From Virgibacillus sp. AGTR (GTDB lineage: Bacteria; Bacillota; Bacilli; Bacillales; Amphibacillaceae): a stretch of 56,875 bases of DNA. Made by a program: the position numbers and the translations under genes. Positions 36,461 through 43,812 of the stretch are shown here, one piece after another; within the stretch, counting starts at the first letter, position 1; every line of letters begins with the position of its first letter. The notes beneath the pieces were generated by a model. The model saw only the letters and a list, made by a program, of their open reading frames with translations, was not told the DNA's origin and made no database searches. The stretch spans positions 1-56,875 of the forward strand of contig NZ_JAJERH010000022.1 of the NCBI RefSeq assembly GCF_016919725.2, in the 5' to 3' direction.

Positions 36461-37507
36461 TTGTCTAAAAAAACGTATATCGCAGAAAGAAGTGGATTTG
36501 CACGACCGACAGCCGATCGTCATGTCCAAAGGCATCCGAATGTCCTACATTCACCAGATATGAAAATTAGCGAAGCACTTGAAGTATTCGTACAAGCTAA
36601 AAGGGCTGAGGGTTGTCGAGAAAGGACAGTCGGAGAATATTATCGGCATATATCGTATATAATTGATTATCTAGGAGAAGACATTCTGTTAGACAATTTA
36701 ACACCAGATATGATAAGAAGTTATATCAGTTATTTATTAAGCGAAAGAAAGGCGTATGAGGGAGATAATAAACGACAAAAGGATAAGAAGGGTCTATCGC
36801 CTAATACCATTAATATCCGCTTGAGAACGCTTAAAACAATGTGTAGATTTTGGTATCAAGAAGGATATATGCTAAATAATCCGATGAGTACCATAAAGTT
36901 AGTTAAATCTAATCATGTTCCGGAAGTACAAGGGTTAACAGATGAACAAGTAAGAAGTGTTTTGAATTATTACGATGAAAGAATGTACTCAGAGTGGAGA
37001 GATAAAACATTAGTATATCTCCTGCTCGATACTGGCTTAAGAATTCAAGAAGCTGTTTCGTTAACGATTGGTCAAATAGAAGTAAGACAAAACTTACTTG
37101 TGATCCCCTCTGAAATTGCAAAGAACCGAAAATACAGAGATGTACCAGTAAGTCGTGAAATTGTAAAACAATTACTGGAATTATACCAAGAGTCTCGTAG
37201 ATATTTTGGGAATATTGACCGCATATTTATGAACTCATACGGAGAGCCTCTCAAAGCTGATACTTTTAGAAGGAGACTAAATCGCTTAAAAAAGAAAATC
37301 GGTATGGACACTTTACATCCACATCAATTTCGACATACTTTTGCTCGTGATTATTTATTAAATGGCGGGGACTTGTTTACATTGCAACGTATTTTAGATC
37401 ATGCCGATATTAAGACAACTAGGAAATATATACAAATGGATACAGAGCATATACAAACACAGCATTTAAAACATTCGCCAGTTCGAAAATATATTCGACG
37501 AAGATAA
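36461..37507 (+). CDS. int: Tyrosine recombinase (integrase) of the element
   Basis: A site-specific recombinase of about 348 residues. The N-terminal half carries a SAM-like core-binding domain (KISEALEVFVQAKRAEGCRE, INIRLRTLKTMCRFWY). The catalytic domain shows the first Arg (DTGLRIQEAVSLT), HQFRHTFARDYLLNGG, the LDHADIKTTRKYIQM segment and the nucleophilic Tyr. The start is TTG 36461, with a perfect AAGGAGG at 36445-36451; a longer frame from ATG 36353 has no binding site. The gene is read in the direction of the tRNAs. Confidence 0.93.
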   Translation: MSKKTYIAERSGFARPTADRHVQRHPNVLHSPDMKISEALEVFVQAKRAEGCRERTVGEYYRHISYIIDYLGEDILLDNLTPDMIRSYISYLLSERKAYEGDNKRQKDKKGLSPNTINIRLRTLKTMCRFWYQEGYMLNNPMSTIKLVKSNHVPEVQGLTDEQVRSVLNYYDERMYSEWRDKTLVYLLLDTGLRIQEAVSLTIGQIEVRQNLLVIPSEIAKNRKYRDVPVSREIVKQLLELYQESRRYFGNIDRIFMNSYGEPLKADTFRRRLNRLKKKIGMDTLHPHQFRHTFARDYLLNGGDLFTLQRILDHADIKTTRKYIQMDTEHIQTQHLKHSPVRKYIRRR

Positions 37508-38054
37508 TAATTGAACTAAAGGGTCATCTATCTCGACAGGTGGCTCTTATAAATAACACACCGTTCCAAACGCGTATTTGCACTCGTGTATAGCCGACTG
37601 CATACTCCGATATAAGCGAGGACATATACGCAACCTAGACGGCTATCTGTACGCGTCTATACGCAAGTTAAGCCGGAGATTATTCGTAAGCAGCATGTAA
37701 CGCAATTTCTCGGAATTTTTACTTCCGCTGATTTCCGAATTAGCCGGAGTTTTTACGGGATTATTTCCGTCAGTATGCGCAGAATTATCGGGCGACAGGC
37801 GCTTGCGTGCGACCCCTCGAACACTTTGACGGCATTGTAAATAACCGAGCTTGGCGTTCATGACGGAAATACCTCCGATTTCTCCGCGATTTTATACGTG
37901 ATTTTATACAGTATAATTCTTGTATAAACATATAGCCGATACACATTGATTATAAACGTTGATATGACGGTATTTAAAACGTTACTTCCGATTACATACA
38001 TTATGTAAACTTAAAATAGGTTATCCGTATATAACCGTTGTTATGAAAGGATTT
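37508..38054. other. Left-end non-coding/regulatory region of the element
   Basis: Apart from a possible minus-strand ORF this region is rich in short repeats. Five TTCCG/CGGAA motifs lie in 37690-37890. A 10-base inverted repeat TATTTCCGTC/GACGGAAATA spans 37762-37871. TTATACA-N10-TGTATAA lies at 37904-37927, TTACAT/ATGTAA at 37992-38008 and GGTTAT/ATAACC at 38019-38036. It may hold integrase arm sites, operators or an origin; none is proven. Confidence 0.4.
37643..37861 (-). CDS. Possible small protein, unknown
   Basis: This 72-residue frame (MNAKLGYLQCRQSVRGVARK...) has a strong GGAGGT 8 bases upstream of its ATG and the TTATACA/TGTATAA inverted repeat about 45 bases upstream, as expected for a promoter/operator. 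The composition (Asn/Ser/Arg-rich) gives no family. It may be a false frame in a regulatory region. Confidence 0.35.
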   Translation of the reverse strand: MNAKLGYLQCRQSVRGVARKRLSPDNSAHTDGNNPVKTPANSEISGSKNSEKLRYMLLTNNLRLNLRIDAYR

Positions 38055-38216
38055 ATGTCGATTTGTATTTACGATTCACAACGCCAATTCCAGCGGTTAA
38101 ATTCGTATAATTATGCGTTTGTTATGCAATCGTTACAGCTCGTTAAGAACGCCATACAAAGCGAGAAGAAAGCGGATAACAAGCGAGCAAATCGGAAATC
38201 GGAAATACATCGTTAA
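38055..38216 (+). CDS. Small basic hypothetical protein
   Basis: The 53-residue frame begins MSICIYDSQRQFQRLNSYNY and ends with a very basic tail (KNAIQSEKKADNKRANRKSE...). AAAGGA lies 4-5 bases before the ATG, and two inverted repeats lie within 65 bases upstream. The basic C-terminus may bind nucleic acid. I know no homolog. Confidence 0.45.
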   Translation: MSICIYDSQRQFQRLNSYNYAFVMQSLQLVKNAIQSEKKADNKRANRKSEIHR

Positions 38217-38367
38217 ATATAGCTAAATATGTGCGTAAGAAAACGATATCGCGTGTGAAAATTCGAATGGGGTGGGGGTGGTCGTTTCTCTATCGGCTTT
38301 GTCAGGCGGTTCTTTAATCCGCGTATTAAAATTTCATTTCGACTTCCTCCGCAAAAAAGAATCGAAT

Positions 38368-38663
38368 ATGCGAGAAATCGTAGGAAAAGCCTACACGGAG
38401 TTGGGGCGGGAGTTAAAGGAGGCGCAGGACGAACTATCAAGAAAAGGGGGAAACCATGATGGATTTTCGGAAAGTGGCTTGCACATATAGGAATAGAAAG
38501 ACGGCAGGCTACTCGGTTAATCCAGCGATATAATCTAGTCATTGGGACAAATTGTCCCGAAGAGGAAAACCTAATCGAAGACCTGCCCGTCTCCCTCACG
38601 TACGAAATCGCCAAGCCTTCCGCAGACTCCACGCCAGTAACTCATCGTAATCGTCAGGTTTAA
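38368..38663 (+). pseudogene. Broken DUF3102-like gene, frameshifted
   Basis: The first frame reads MREIVGKAYTELGRELKEAQ and then DELSRKGGNHDG. At about 38463 the coding sense moves to another frame: IFGKWLAHIGIERRQATRLI, and further ENLIEDLPVSLTYEIAKPSA, up to a stop at 38661. The joined product looks like a DUF3102-type phage protein (compare HGEFGKWLEEV in the opposite-strand gene). One missing base explains the shift. The end after KPSAD is antisense to the neighbouring gene, so the true C-terminus is lost. Confidence 0.55.
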
Positions 38664-39205
38664 CATACTCCGTCCTAGTCTCGTACTTTACTTCCGGCGG
38701 TTTATTCCGTTCCTCCGTTAATGTTTGCGCTAGTTTCCGGTTGTCCTCGTCCGACAATTCCCTTGCCTGCTGCGCCTGCTGTGCTTTCGCTTCCGTCGCC
38801 TTAAGTTGGCGCTTTAATTCGCGTAACTCTCGAACAGTCATCTCGTCGGGCGTTTTCTCCTCGCCTGTCGCTGTGGTGTGCGTGGAGGTGCGTTCGTCGG
38901 GCGGGAGTGTTGCGATAAGGTATAAAGCGTTCAACCCGAGATTGTGGTACGTATCAGAATTTACGCCAATCTCTTCCGATACTTTCATCATCCGGTTTGC
39001 TACGTTCCAATCCGTATCGACCTCCTCTAACCACTTTCCGAACTCTCCGTGCGCTAGGTCGTTTTCCTTTACGTGTTTCAAACGCCTGCCTATTTCGAAG
39101 ATTGCTTCGCCTGCGATTCGTTTGAATCTGACGATTAGTCATGCGTTGATTTCTGCTGTTAATAGAAAAGAATCAAGAAAGCCGTTAGTATTATTAACTA
39201 ACGAC
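38596..39205 (-). pseudogene. DUF3102 family gene with 5' nonsense codon
   Basis: The open part (TTG 39081 to 38596, 161 aa) reads KHVKENDLAHGEFGKWLEEV and ends in a coiled coil (KRQLKATEAKAQQAQQAREL). In frame upstream lies IAGEAIFEIGRRLKHVKEN, then a TGA near 39140, then NNTNGFLDSFLLTAEINA, which is the usual N-terminus of these phage proteins. No start codon is left. The last ~12 residues (WSLRKAWRFRT) lie in sequence shared with the convergent DUF3102-like gene. This suggests a recombination joint there. Confidence 0.5.
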
Positions 39206-39225
39206 TCTCATTTATGAAATCTATG

Positions 39226-39306
39226 TTATTTTTTGTTTATAGTAATAGTTATGTTTAATTTTCTCGAGATGTAAAGAAAGACTAATATAGCGTAAAATAT
39301 CTCCAT
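39226..39306 (-). CDS. Possible tiny membrane peptide
   Basis: A 26-residue frame MEIFYAILVFLYISRKLNIT... has GGAGGT just upstream (4 bases, a tight spacing). One hydrophobic helix is followed by a basic tail. It overlaps the dead 5' region of the DUF3102 gene area. Weak candidate. Confidence 0.3.
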   Translation of the reverse strand: MEIFYAILVFLYISRKLNITITINKK

Positions 39307-39487
39307 AAATACCTCCGGAAAAGTGAATTAGAGATACAACCGGTTGCCTCTGTTGAGAGTATAAGTGACAACATTCTGGAATGCAATCATTTTAGCGAAA
39401 AAATAGAGACGCTGTCGCTATAAAACCATATATACAAACGCTTATAAAATTTCAAAAAAGAATTAATCCGGTAATTTTATCGGACGA

Positions 39488-39706
39488 CTATTCTTCGATT
39501 TCTTCAATTACGATAAGTTTATCTATACTTTTCAACTTCAACTCATTTGTGATTTTGTTTAAAACATCTATAGGTAATTGTTTACTCTTGTTATGGTAAA
39601 TATCATGAATTGTGGCTCTGCGAACTTCAATTGCATCAGCAAGCTGAGCTTGTGTATAACCTTTCTCTTTCAATAACTCATCTAATCTTATTCTAATCTT
39701 TTTCAC
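39488..39706 (-). CDS. XRE-family repressor of the element
   Basis: The 72-residue protein is one helix-turn-helix domain (YTQAQLADAIEVRRATIHDIYHNKSKQLP) with a short acidic tail. The start is GTG 39706, preceded by AAGGAGAGG. It faces the early genes across a region with three copies of a TTAC-GTAA operator and two divergent promoters. It is likely to be the Cro/CI-type switch protein that keeps the element quiet and controls its own gene. Confidence 0.85.
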   Translation of the reverse strand: MKKIRIRLDELLKEKGYTQAQLADAIEVRRATIHDIYHNKSKQLPIDVLNKITNELKLKSIDKLIVIEEIEE

Positions 39707-39744
39707 GATTGATCCTCTCCTTATTAATTTTCTATTATAAATAT

Positions 39745-39773
39745 ATTATAAAACTAATTACGAAAATAGTAAA
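39745..39773 (-). promoter_or_regulatory. Repressor-gene promoter (leftward)
   Basis: On the minus strand TTTACT and TATAAT are separated by 17 bases. The first operator (39758-39772) lies within the promoter, so the repressor can act on its own gene. Confidence 0.6.
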
Positions 39774-39835
39774 TTTAGTGTTGACAGTTACGAAAATAGT
39801 AATTATAATATGATTAAGAATTACGAAAAACGTAA
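39758..39835. promoter_or_regulatory. Three operator sites TTACGAAAATAGTAA
   Basis: TTACGAAAATAGTAA occurs at 39758-39772 and 39788-39802, and the variant TTACGAAAAACGTAA at 39821-39835. The sites have half-sites TTAC/GTAA and are 30 and 33 bases apart, about three helical turns. The middle site lies in the -35/-10 spacer of the early promoter and the third just after its start. Confidence 0.85.
39781..39809 (+). promoter_or_regulatory. Consensus early promoter (rightward)
   Basis: TTGACA (39781-39786), 17 bases, TATAAT (39804-39809): a perfect sigma-A promoter reading into the early genes. Its spacer contains operator 2 and its start region is followed by operator 3. Confidence 0.88.
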
Positions 39836-39865
39836 TTTAGTAACAGTTAAGGAGGTGCGATATAC

Positions 39866-40048
39866 GTGGAAGTAATTAACAACGGCAAGTCAATAACGAT
39901 CACCTGTAGCTTTACCGAGGCCTCCGTACTAGTTGGCGCAGTACAAAAAGGTGCTTTTGCCTATCAATTAGAACGTGCGGAAGAATTCGCGGAAGAGGCG
40001 TTCAAAATGGCGGATAAGTTACAGAATCCATCCATTAAATTAGATTAA
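39866..40048 (+). CDS. Small early protein, unknown
   Basis: The first gene behind the early promoter encodes 60 residues (MEVINNGKSITITCSFTEAS...). The start is GTG 39866 with AAGGAGGTG upstream. The sequence ends in an amphipathic, acidic helix (RAEEFAEEAFKMADKL). No family is recognised. Confidence 0.65.
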   Translation: MEVINNGKSITITCSFTEASVLVGAVQKGAFAYQLERAEEFAEEAFKMADKLQNPSIKLD

Positions 40049-40073
40049 ATAAACCAAAAGGAGAGCGATAAAT

Positions 40074-40346
40074 ATGCGATTGACACAACCCTTGCAACCA
40101 GCAGCGAATATCACGTGGATAAGCGGAGAACCGGAACAACTCGAATTAGTATTCGGGACTCCCGAGGAACAGGCGGAAATAGAACGACTGGCCGAGCAGG
40201 AACGCGAGCTAATCCGTGATTACCTATACCAATACGTACATCCTGCGCAACTGCCGGAGTGGATCGAGGCTATCATACTCGACCATGACTTCGAACTGCA
40301 TCAACTCGATAAAATGCGAGAGGAGGTGAGCGCAAATGCGAAATAA
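40074..40346 (+). CDS. Small early protein, paralog of the next gene
   Basis: This 90-residue acidic protein contains YQYVHPAQLPEWIEAIILDH in its C-terminal half. The same pattern recurs in the next product as YSYVEPGQLPGWVERMFVST. AAAGGAGAGCG lies before the ATG. The gene overlaps the next by 11 bases. The function is unknown, but the tandem copy suggests an early gene duplication. Confidence 0.7.
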   Translation: MRLTQPLQPAANITWISGEPEQLELVFGTPEEQAEIERLAEQERELIRDYLYQYVHPAQLPEWIEAIILDHDFELHQLDKMREEVSANAK

Positions 40347-40620
40347 ATATTGTAACTATACGGAAATCATGACGAGATACAATCAGTTGCAAGCGGACGA
40401 ACGCAACGAGTTACCCGAAGAACATCCGGAAAAAGAGGCGCTACTTAAAGAAATGAGCGATAACTTAGGCGATATTGTTCAGGCGTATTTCTTCTCTTAC
40501 GTTGAGCCGGGGCAGTTGCCCGGATGGGTTGAGCGCATGTTTGTAAGTACGGATTTTACTAACGACGAGTGGGATATCATAATGGCCGAGGTGACTCAGC
40601 GTGCGAAGGCTACTAAGTAA
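40336..40620 (+). CDS. Small early protein, paralog of the previous gene
   Basis: The 94-residue product has the shared motif Y-x-x-P-x-QLP-x-W-[IV]-E followed by a DF pair about 10 residues later (STDFTNDEWD), as in the gene before. The start overlaps the preceding gene and has GAGGTGAG upstream. Unknown function. Confidence 0.7.
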   Translation: MRNKYCNYTEIMTRYNQLQADERNELPEEHPEKEALLKEMSDNLGDIVQAYFFSYVEPGQLPGWVERMFVSTDFTNDEWDIIMAEVTQRAKATK

Positions 40621-40858
40621 AACGTGGACGGTTAGGTTCGATACTTGGGACGTTTGCCACTTCGTATTATTCGCAATGACATTAGCGTTTATTTATTACG
40701 CACTTATTAGATAGTTTGCGAGCGAATACGGGCTTGCTGACCAGCGGCAACTGGCACAGGTTACCGTATCTCCCTTGCAAGATAGGATCATTAAAAAACC
40801 GACGGCAATCGAGGAAGGCTACTGGGCGCGGCAACGTTCGGTAGCTTTGGCGATTTAA
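40601..40858 (+). pseudogene. Small membrane-protein gene with in-frame amber codon
   Basis: GTG 40601, with GAGGTGA upstream and inside the preceding gene, opens a frame coding a membrane helix (DVCHFVLFAMTLAFIYYALI) that stops at TAG 40712-40714 after 37 residues. The same frame continues open for 47 more codons (FASEYGLADQRQLAQVTVSP...) to TAA 40858. Either a 37-residue peptide is made or an 85-codon gene was broken by an amber mutation. Confidence 0.45.
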
Positions 40859-41156
40859 ATTGTAAGAGGAAAAATTTATTTTTATAGCTTTTAAGTCAGT
40901 CGGGGCAACGGATATGATGGAAATGGTAAAAAATAGGATGTACCTCAAACGGTAACCATTTTGTTATTTAGTAAGTAGGGGCTATTAAATTTTAACAAAT
41001 TTTTATTTTGAGGAAATGTTAAAAAATCCCCGATTTTGAATCAAAAATTGATAATCTTGTAGGGGATTGCGCGAGAATAGCTTGAGAAGGGTATTCAATA
41101 TTGTAGGGTTTTTTACGAGAGAGAACGCCTTAATTTTAAAAAGGAGAGGTTGCGGG
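40859..41156. other. Intergenic region before parB
   Basis: About 300 bases have no supported gene. ATAATTTT-like AT stretches and TTTTTAC boxes near 41010-41120 could hold the parB promoter, but no clear consensus is seen. A frame in phase with parB runs upstream to 41067 but lacks a binding site. Confidence 0.35.
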
Positions 41157-42143
41157 ATGAACGTTACTAAAGTTAAGTTGTCGCAAATTATCGCAAATAA
41201 GGATCAGCCGCGTAAGGATTTTAACCAGGAGTCGATTAAGGAGTTAGCGGAATCAATTGGGAAAGAAGGTTTGTTATCGCCGATTACTGTTAGGAAAGTG
41301 TCACGTGACACTTTCGAAATAGTACAAGGCGAACGCAGGTACAGAGCCGCACAAGTCGCAGGGTTGACCGATATTGACGCAATCATAAGGGAATTGTCGG
41401 ACGAGGACGCTTTTCACCTGGCAGTTATCGAAAATATTCAGCGCGAACAGTTGACGGCAATCGAGGAAGCACGGGCGTTTCAGAAGTACGTCGAACTCGG
41501 ATATAAACACGAACAGATAGCAGAAAAGGTTAGCAAGAGTCGGACGTATGTATCGAGTAGGTTGCGGTTATTGAAGTTGTTACCTGGTATTCAAGATTGG
41601 ATTGCAGAAGGTAAAATATCAGAAGGTCATGCGAAACAGTTACTCGCTGCAAATAACGAGGTTTGTCGGATAATGGAGGTTTGTAGGTTCGTGCACGGTA
41701 CGGAAGACTCATATATCTATTTTCAAAGGTTATTTATGAGTGCTTTTAAGGATATAGAAAAAATCAGCGTAGGTGATGTAAAACATTTTAAGGATAGATT
41801 TAAGTATTTACTTGTTAGAAGTGAATTATATTGGCTTACATTTCAAGCATTACCGGACAGTTTAAAGGACGACGAAAGAATAAGAAAGTTTGCGTTATAT
41901 TCTATATCACTTGTAATAGAACTGGGTAGCGACTTATCGAAATTCACTTATGAAGATGTTAAGGCCATGTTTGAATATGCGATAGAGCACAAAAGCAAAG
42001 ACACTAAATTATGGGAGATCTACAAGGCTATGGAAGAATGGGAGGAATTCATGCGGGAGAATGACTTTAGTTTATTAGATGAAGATGAACTTGTAAAACA
42101 ACTTAAAAGTCGAGATTTATTTACTGAAATGAACATCTATTAA
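41157..42143 (+). CDS. parB: ParB/Spo0J-type DNA-binding CTPase
   Basis: The 328-residue protein has the complete ParB N-terminal domain: the QPRKDFNQESIKELAESI segment, the CTP-binding box GERRYRAA (58-65) and ENIQREQL (92-99), followed by the central helix-turn-helix (YKHEQIAEKVSKSRTYVSSR, about 116-135). The C-terminal part is phage-specific. ATG 41157 has AAAGGAGAGG upstream. There is no parA partner in the element. A perfect parS-like palindrome lies in its own coding sequence and another directly after its stop. Confidence 0.9.
   Translation: MNVTKVKLSQIIANKDQPRKDFNQESIKELAESIGKEGLLSPITVRKVSRDTFEIVQGERRYRAAQVAGLTDIDAIIRELSDEDAFHLAVIENIQREQLTAIEEARAFQKYVELGYKHEQIAEKVSKSRTYVSSRLRLLKLLPGIQDWIAEGKISEGHAKQLLAANNEVCRIMEVCRFVHGTEDSYIYFQRLFMSAFKDIEKISVGDVKHFKDRFKYLLVRSELYWLTFQALPDSLKDDERIRKFALYSISLVIELGSDLSKFTYEDVKAMFEYAIEHKSKDTKLWEIYKAMEEWEEFMRENDFSLLDEDELVKQLKSRDLFTEMNIY
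41294..41315. promoter_or_regulatory. parS-like palindrome inside parB
   Basis: AGTGTCACGTGACACT (41297-41312) is a perfect palindrome which extends to 22 bases at 41294-41315. It shares the TCACGTGA core with the B. subtilis parS site but has different flanks. It falls in the codons for KVSRDTF of ParB. Confidence 0.75.
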
Positions 42144-42159
42144 AGTGTCACGTGATACA
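42144..42159. promoter_or_regulatory. Second parS-like site directly after parB
   Basis: AGTGTCACGTGATACA starts on the base following the parB stop codon. It matches 13 of 16 bases of the internal palindrome, including the whole TCACGTGA core. Confidence 0.72.
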
Positions 42160-42595
42160 AAAGAGGAGACAACAGAAAATCCTGGCACAATTCAAATTAA
42201 AGTGGCGACAATAAAGTTATAACTACTACAGCCGAATTATACGAGTTAGCAATTAAAAGTGCTAAAAATCGTTTAAAACGTTGATATACCGCGGTTTATA
42301 GCGCCTTCCCCTTAAAAGAAGGGTATAAAACGTGCTAAAAGTATTTAGACGGTAATAGCTGACGAACAGAGTGAGGAAAGCAATGTTTTATCAGTAGTAC
42401 CGCGGAATAAACCGAACAAAAAGAACAAAACATTGCGCCTTGAATACAAACCAATTCAAGCCGCGGTCATTATTATTTACCGTATATTTCGGAAGGGGTT
42501 GATTATATGTATTAGTCGAAGGTATTAGGTTTACCCGTAAACAGCGAGATAACCGTCTGTAGTAGTCAAAACGATTATAAAGGGGATGAGGATTT
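42160..42595. other. Non-coding region with short repeats, candidate replication or packaging site
   Basis: Between parB and the helicase-like gene CCGCGG occurs three times (42289, 42400, 42461), two with ACCGCGG and nearby TAAACC/TTTATA. Hairpins lie at 42303-42322 (CCTT...AAGG) and 42439-42460 (CTTGAAT/ATTCAAG). A degraded coding trace (AELYELAIKSAKNRLKR, near 42233-42285) has no start. It could be an origin; this is inference. Confidence 0.4.
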
Positions 42596-43798
42596 ATGGC
42601 GAAAATAAACGTAGTTGATTCGATTATGGGTAGTGGTAAAACATCATGGGCGATCCAACACATGAACGGAGCAAGTGTACTCGAAAAGTTTATCTATATC
42701 ACACCGTACCTAGAGGAAGTGGAAAGAATTCGCAGCAACACGGATCGGACATTTACTGAGCCGAACAATAATAACAAGGACGGTAGTAAAATGCGGAGTC
42801 TTAAGGAATTGATCGCGGACGGCCAGGACATAGTTTCGACGCACTCACTTTTCCAAACGGCAGACGACGAATTGTTGGAGTTACTAACCGATTCCGGATA
42901 TACGTTGATATTGGACGAAGTAATGGACGTTATCGAAAAGGCAAACGTTACCGAACGGGATATTCGCGATTTGAAAGCGTTAGGTCATATCGAAATAGAA
43001 AATAACCGCGTTATATGGAATTGCGTTGACTATGACGTGAACGCCAAGTATGCGGATATTATGAAGTTATCACGCGCAGGCAATCTATTCTATCATCGCG
43101 GCAGGTTCTTAATATGGGCGTTTCCACCGAGGGTATTCGAAACTTTCGTAAACGTGTACGTAATGACATATTTGTTTGATGCGCAGATACAGCGGTATTA
43201 TTTCGATCTATATAAGTTTGAATACGAGTATTATTCCGTCAAACATAACGACGAAAAATACGTAATTACTCAATATGACAAAGAGTCGGAGAATCGCAAA
43301 GCACTGTATAACTTGATGAATGTCTATGAAGGAAAACTGAATGCTATAGGAGATCGAGATAATGCTTTTAGTTCTACCTATTTAAAAAATATGAGCGCAG
43401 GAGTAGAAGAGTCAATCAAAAATAACATTTACAATTACTTTCGAAATGTAGTTAAAGCAAAAGGTAAGGAAATTTTATGGACGACTGTTAAGGATGCTAA
43501 ACCAGGACTTTCCGGAAAAGGTTATGCCCGATCATTCTTGCAGTGTAACGCTCGAGCTACAAACGAATATCAAGACAGAAAGGCATTAGCATATGTATTT
43601 AATCGATATATGAATCCTATAGAGCGAGCCTTTTTTGAAGATAACGGAGTCCAAGTTAATCAAGATTTGTTGGCGGTTAGTGATTTATTGCAATGGGTAT
43701 ATCGTTCTCGTATTAGAAACGAACAACCTGTTGAATTATATTTACCTTCGAGTCGCATGAGACGGGTGCTAAGGCAGTGGTCAGAAAATGAAATATAG
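42596..43798 (+). CDS. Helicase-like P-loop ATPase of phage replication type
   Basis: The 400-residue protein opens with Walker A (DSIMGSGKTSWAI, residues 8-20) and has a DExx Walker B (LILDEVMD, about 104-111). A region near the C-terminus (LLQWVYRSRIRNEQPVELYL) looks like the Arg-finger motif VI of SF2 helicases. It is not a ParA: the deviant Walker motif is missing. AAAGGGGATGAGG precedes the ATG. Its place after parB suggests a role in element replication or DNA remodelling. Confidence 0.75.
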   Translation: MAKINVVDSIMGSGKTSWAIQHMNGASVLEKFIYITPYLEEVERIRSNTDRTFTEPNNNNKDGSKMRSLKELIADGQDIVSTHSLFQTADDELLELLTDSGYTLILDEVMDVIEKANVTERDIRDLKALGHIEIENNRVIWNCVDYDVNAKYADIMKLSRAGNLFYHRGRFLIWAFPPRVFETFVNVYVMTYLFDAQIQRYYFDLYKFEYEYYSVKHNDEKYVITQYDKESENRKALYNLMNVYEGKLNAIGDRDNAFSSTYLKNMSAGVEESIKNNIYNYFRNVVKAKGKEILWTTVKDAKPGLSGKGYARSFLQCNARATNEYQDRKALAYVFNRYMNPIERAFFEDNGVQVNQDLLAVSDLLQWVYRSRIRNEQPVELYLPSSRMRRVLRQWSENEI

Positions 43799-43812
43799 AA
43801 AGGGTGTACTGG

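Noticed and set aside
40111-40118. TCACGTGG as a third parS site
   Set aside because: Only half of the palindrome is kept; flanks do not match.
42596-43798. Idea that the ATPase is the missing ParA
   Set aside because: The P-loop is GSGKT with no deviant Lys, and the C-terminal part carries helicase-like motif VI, so it is not a ParA.
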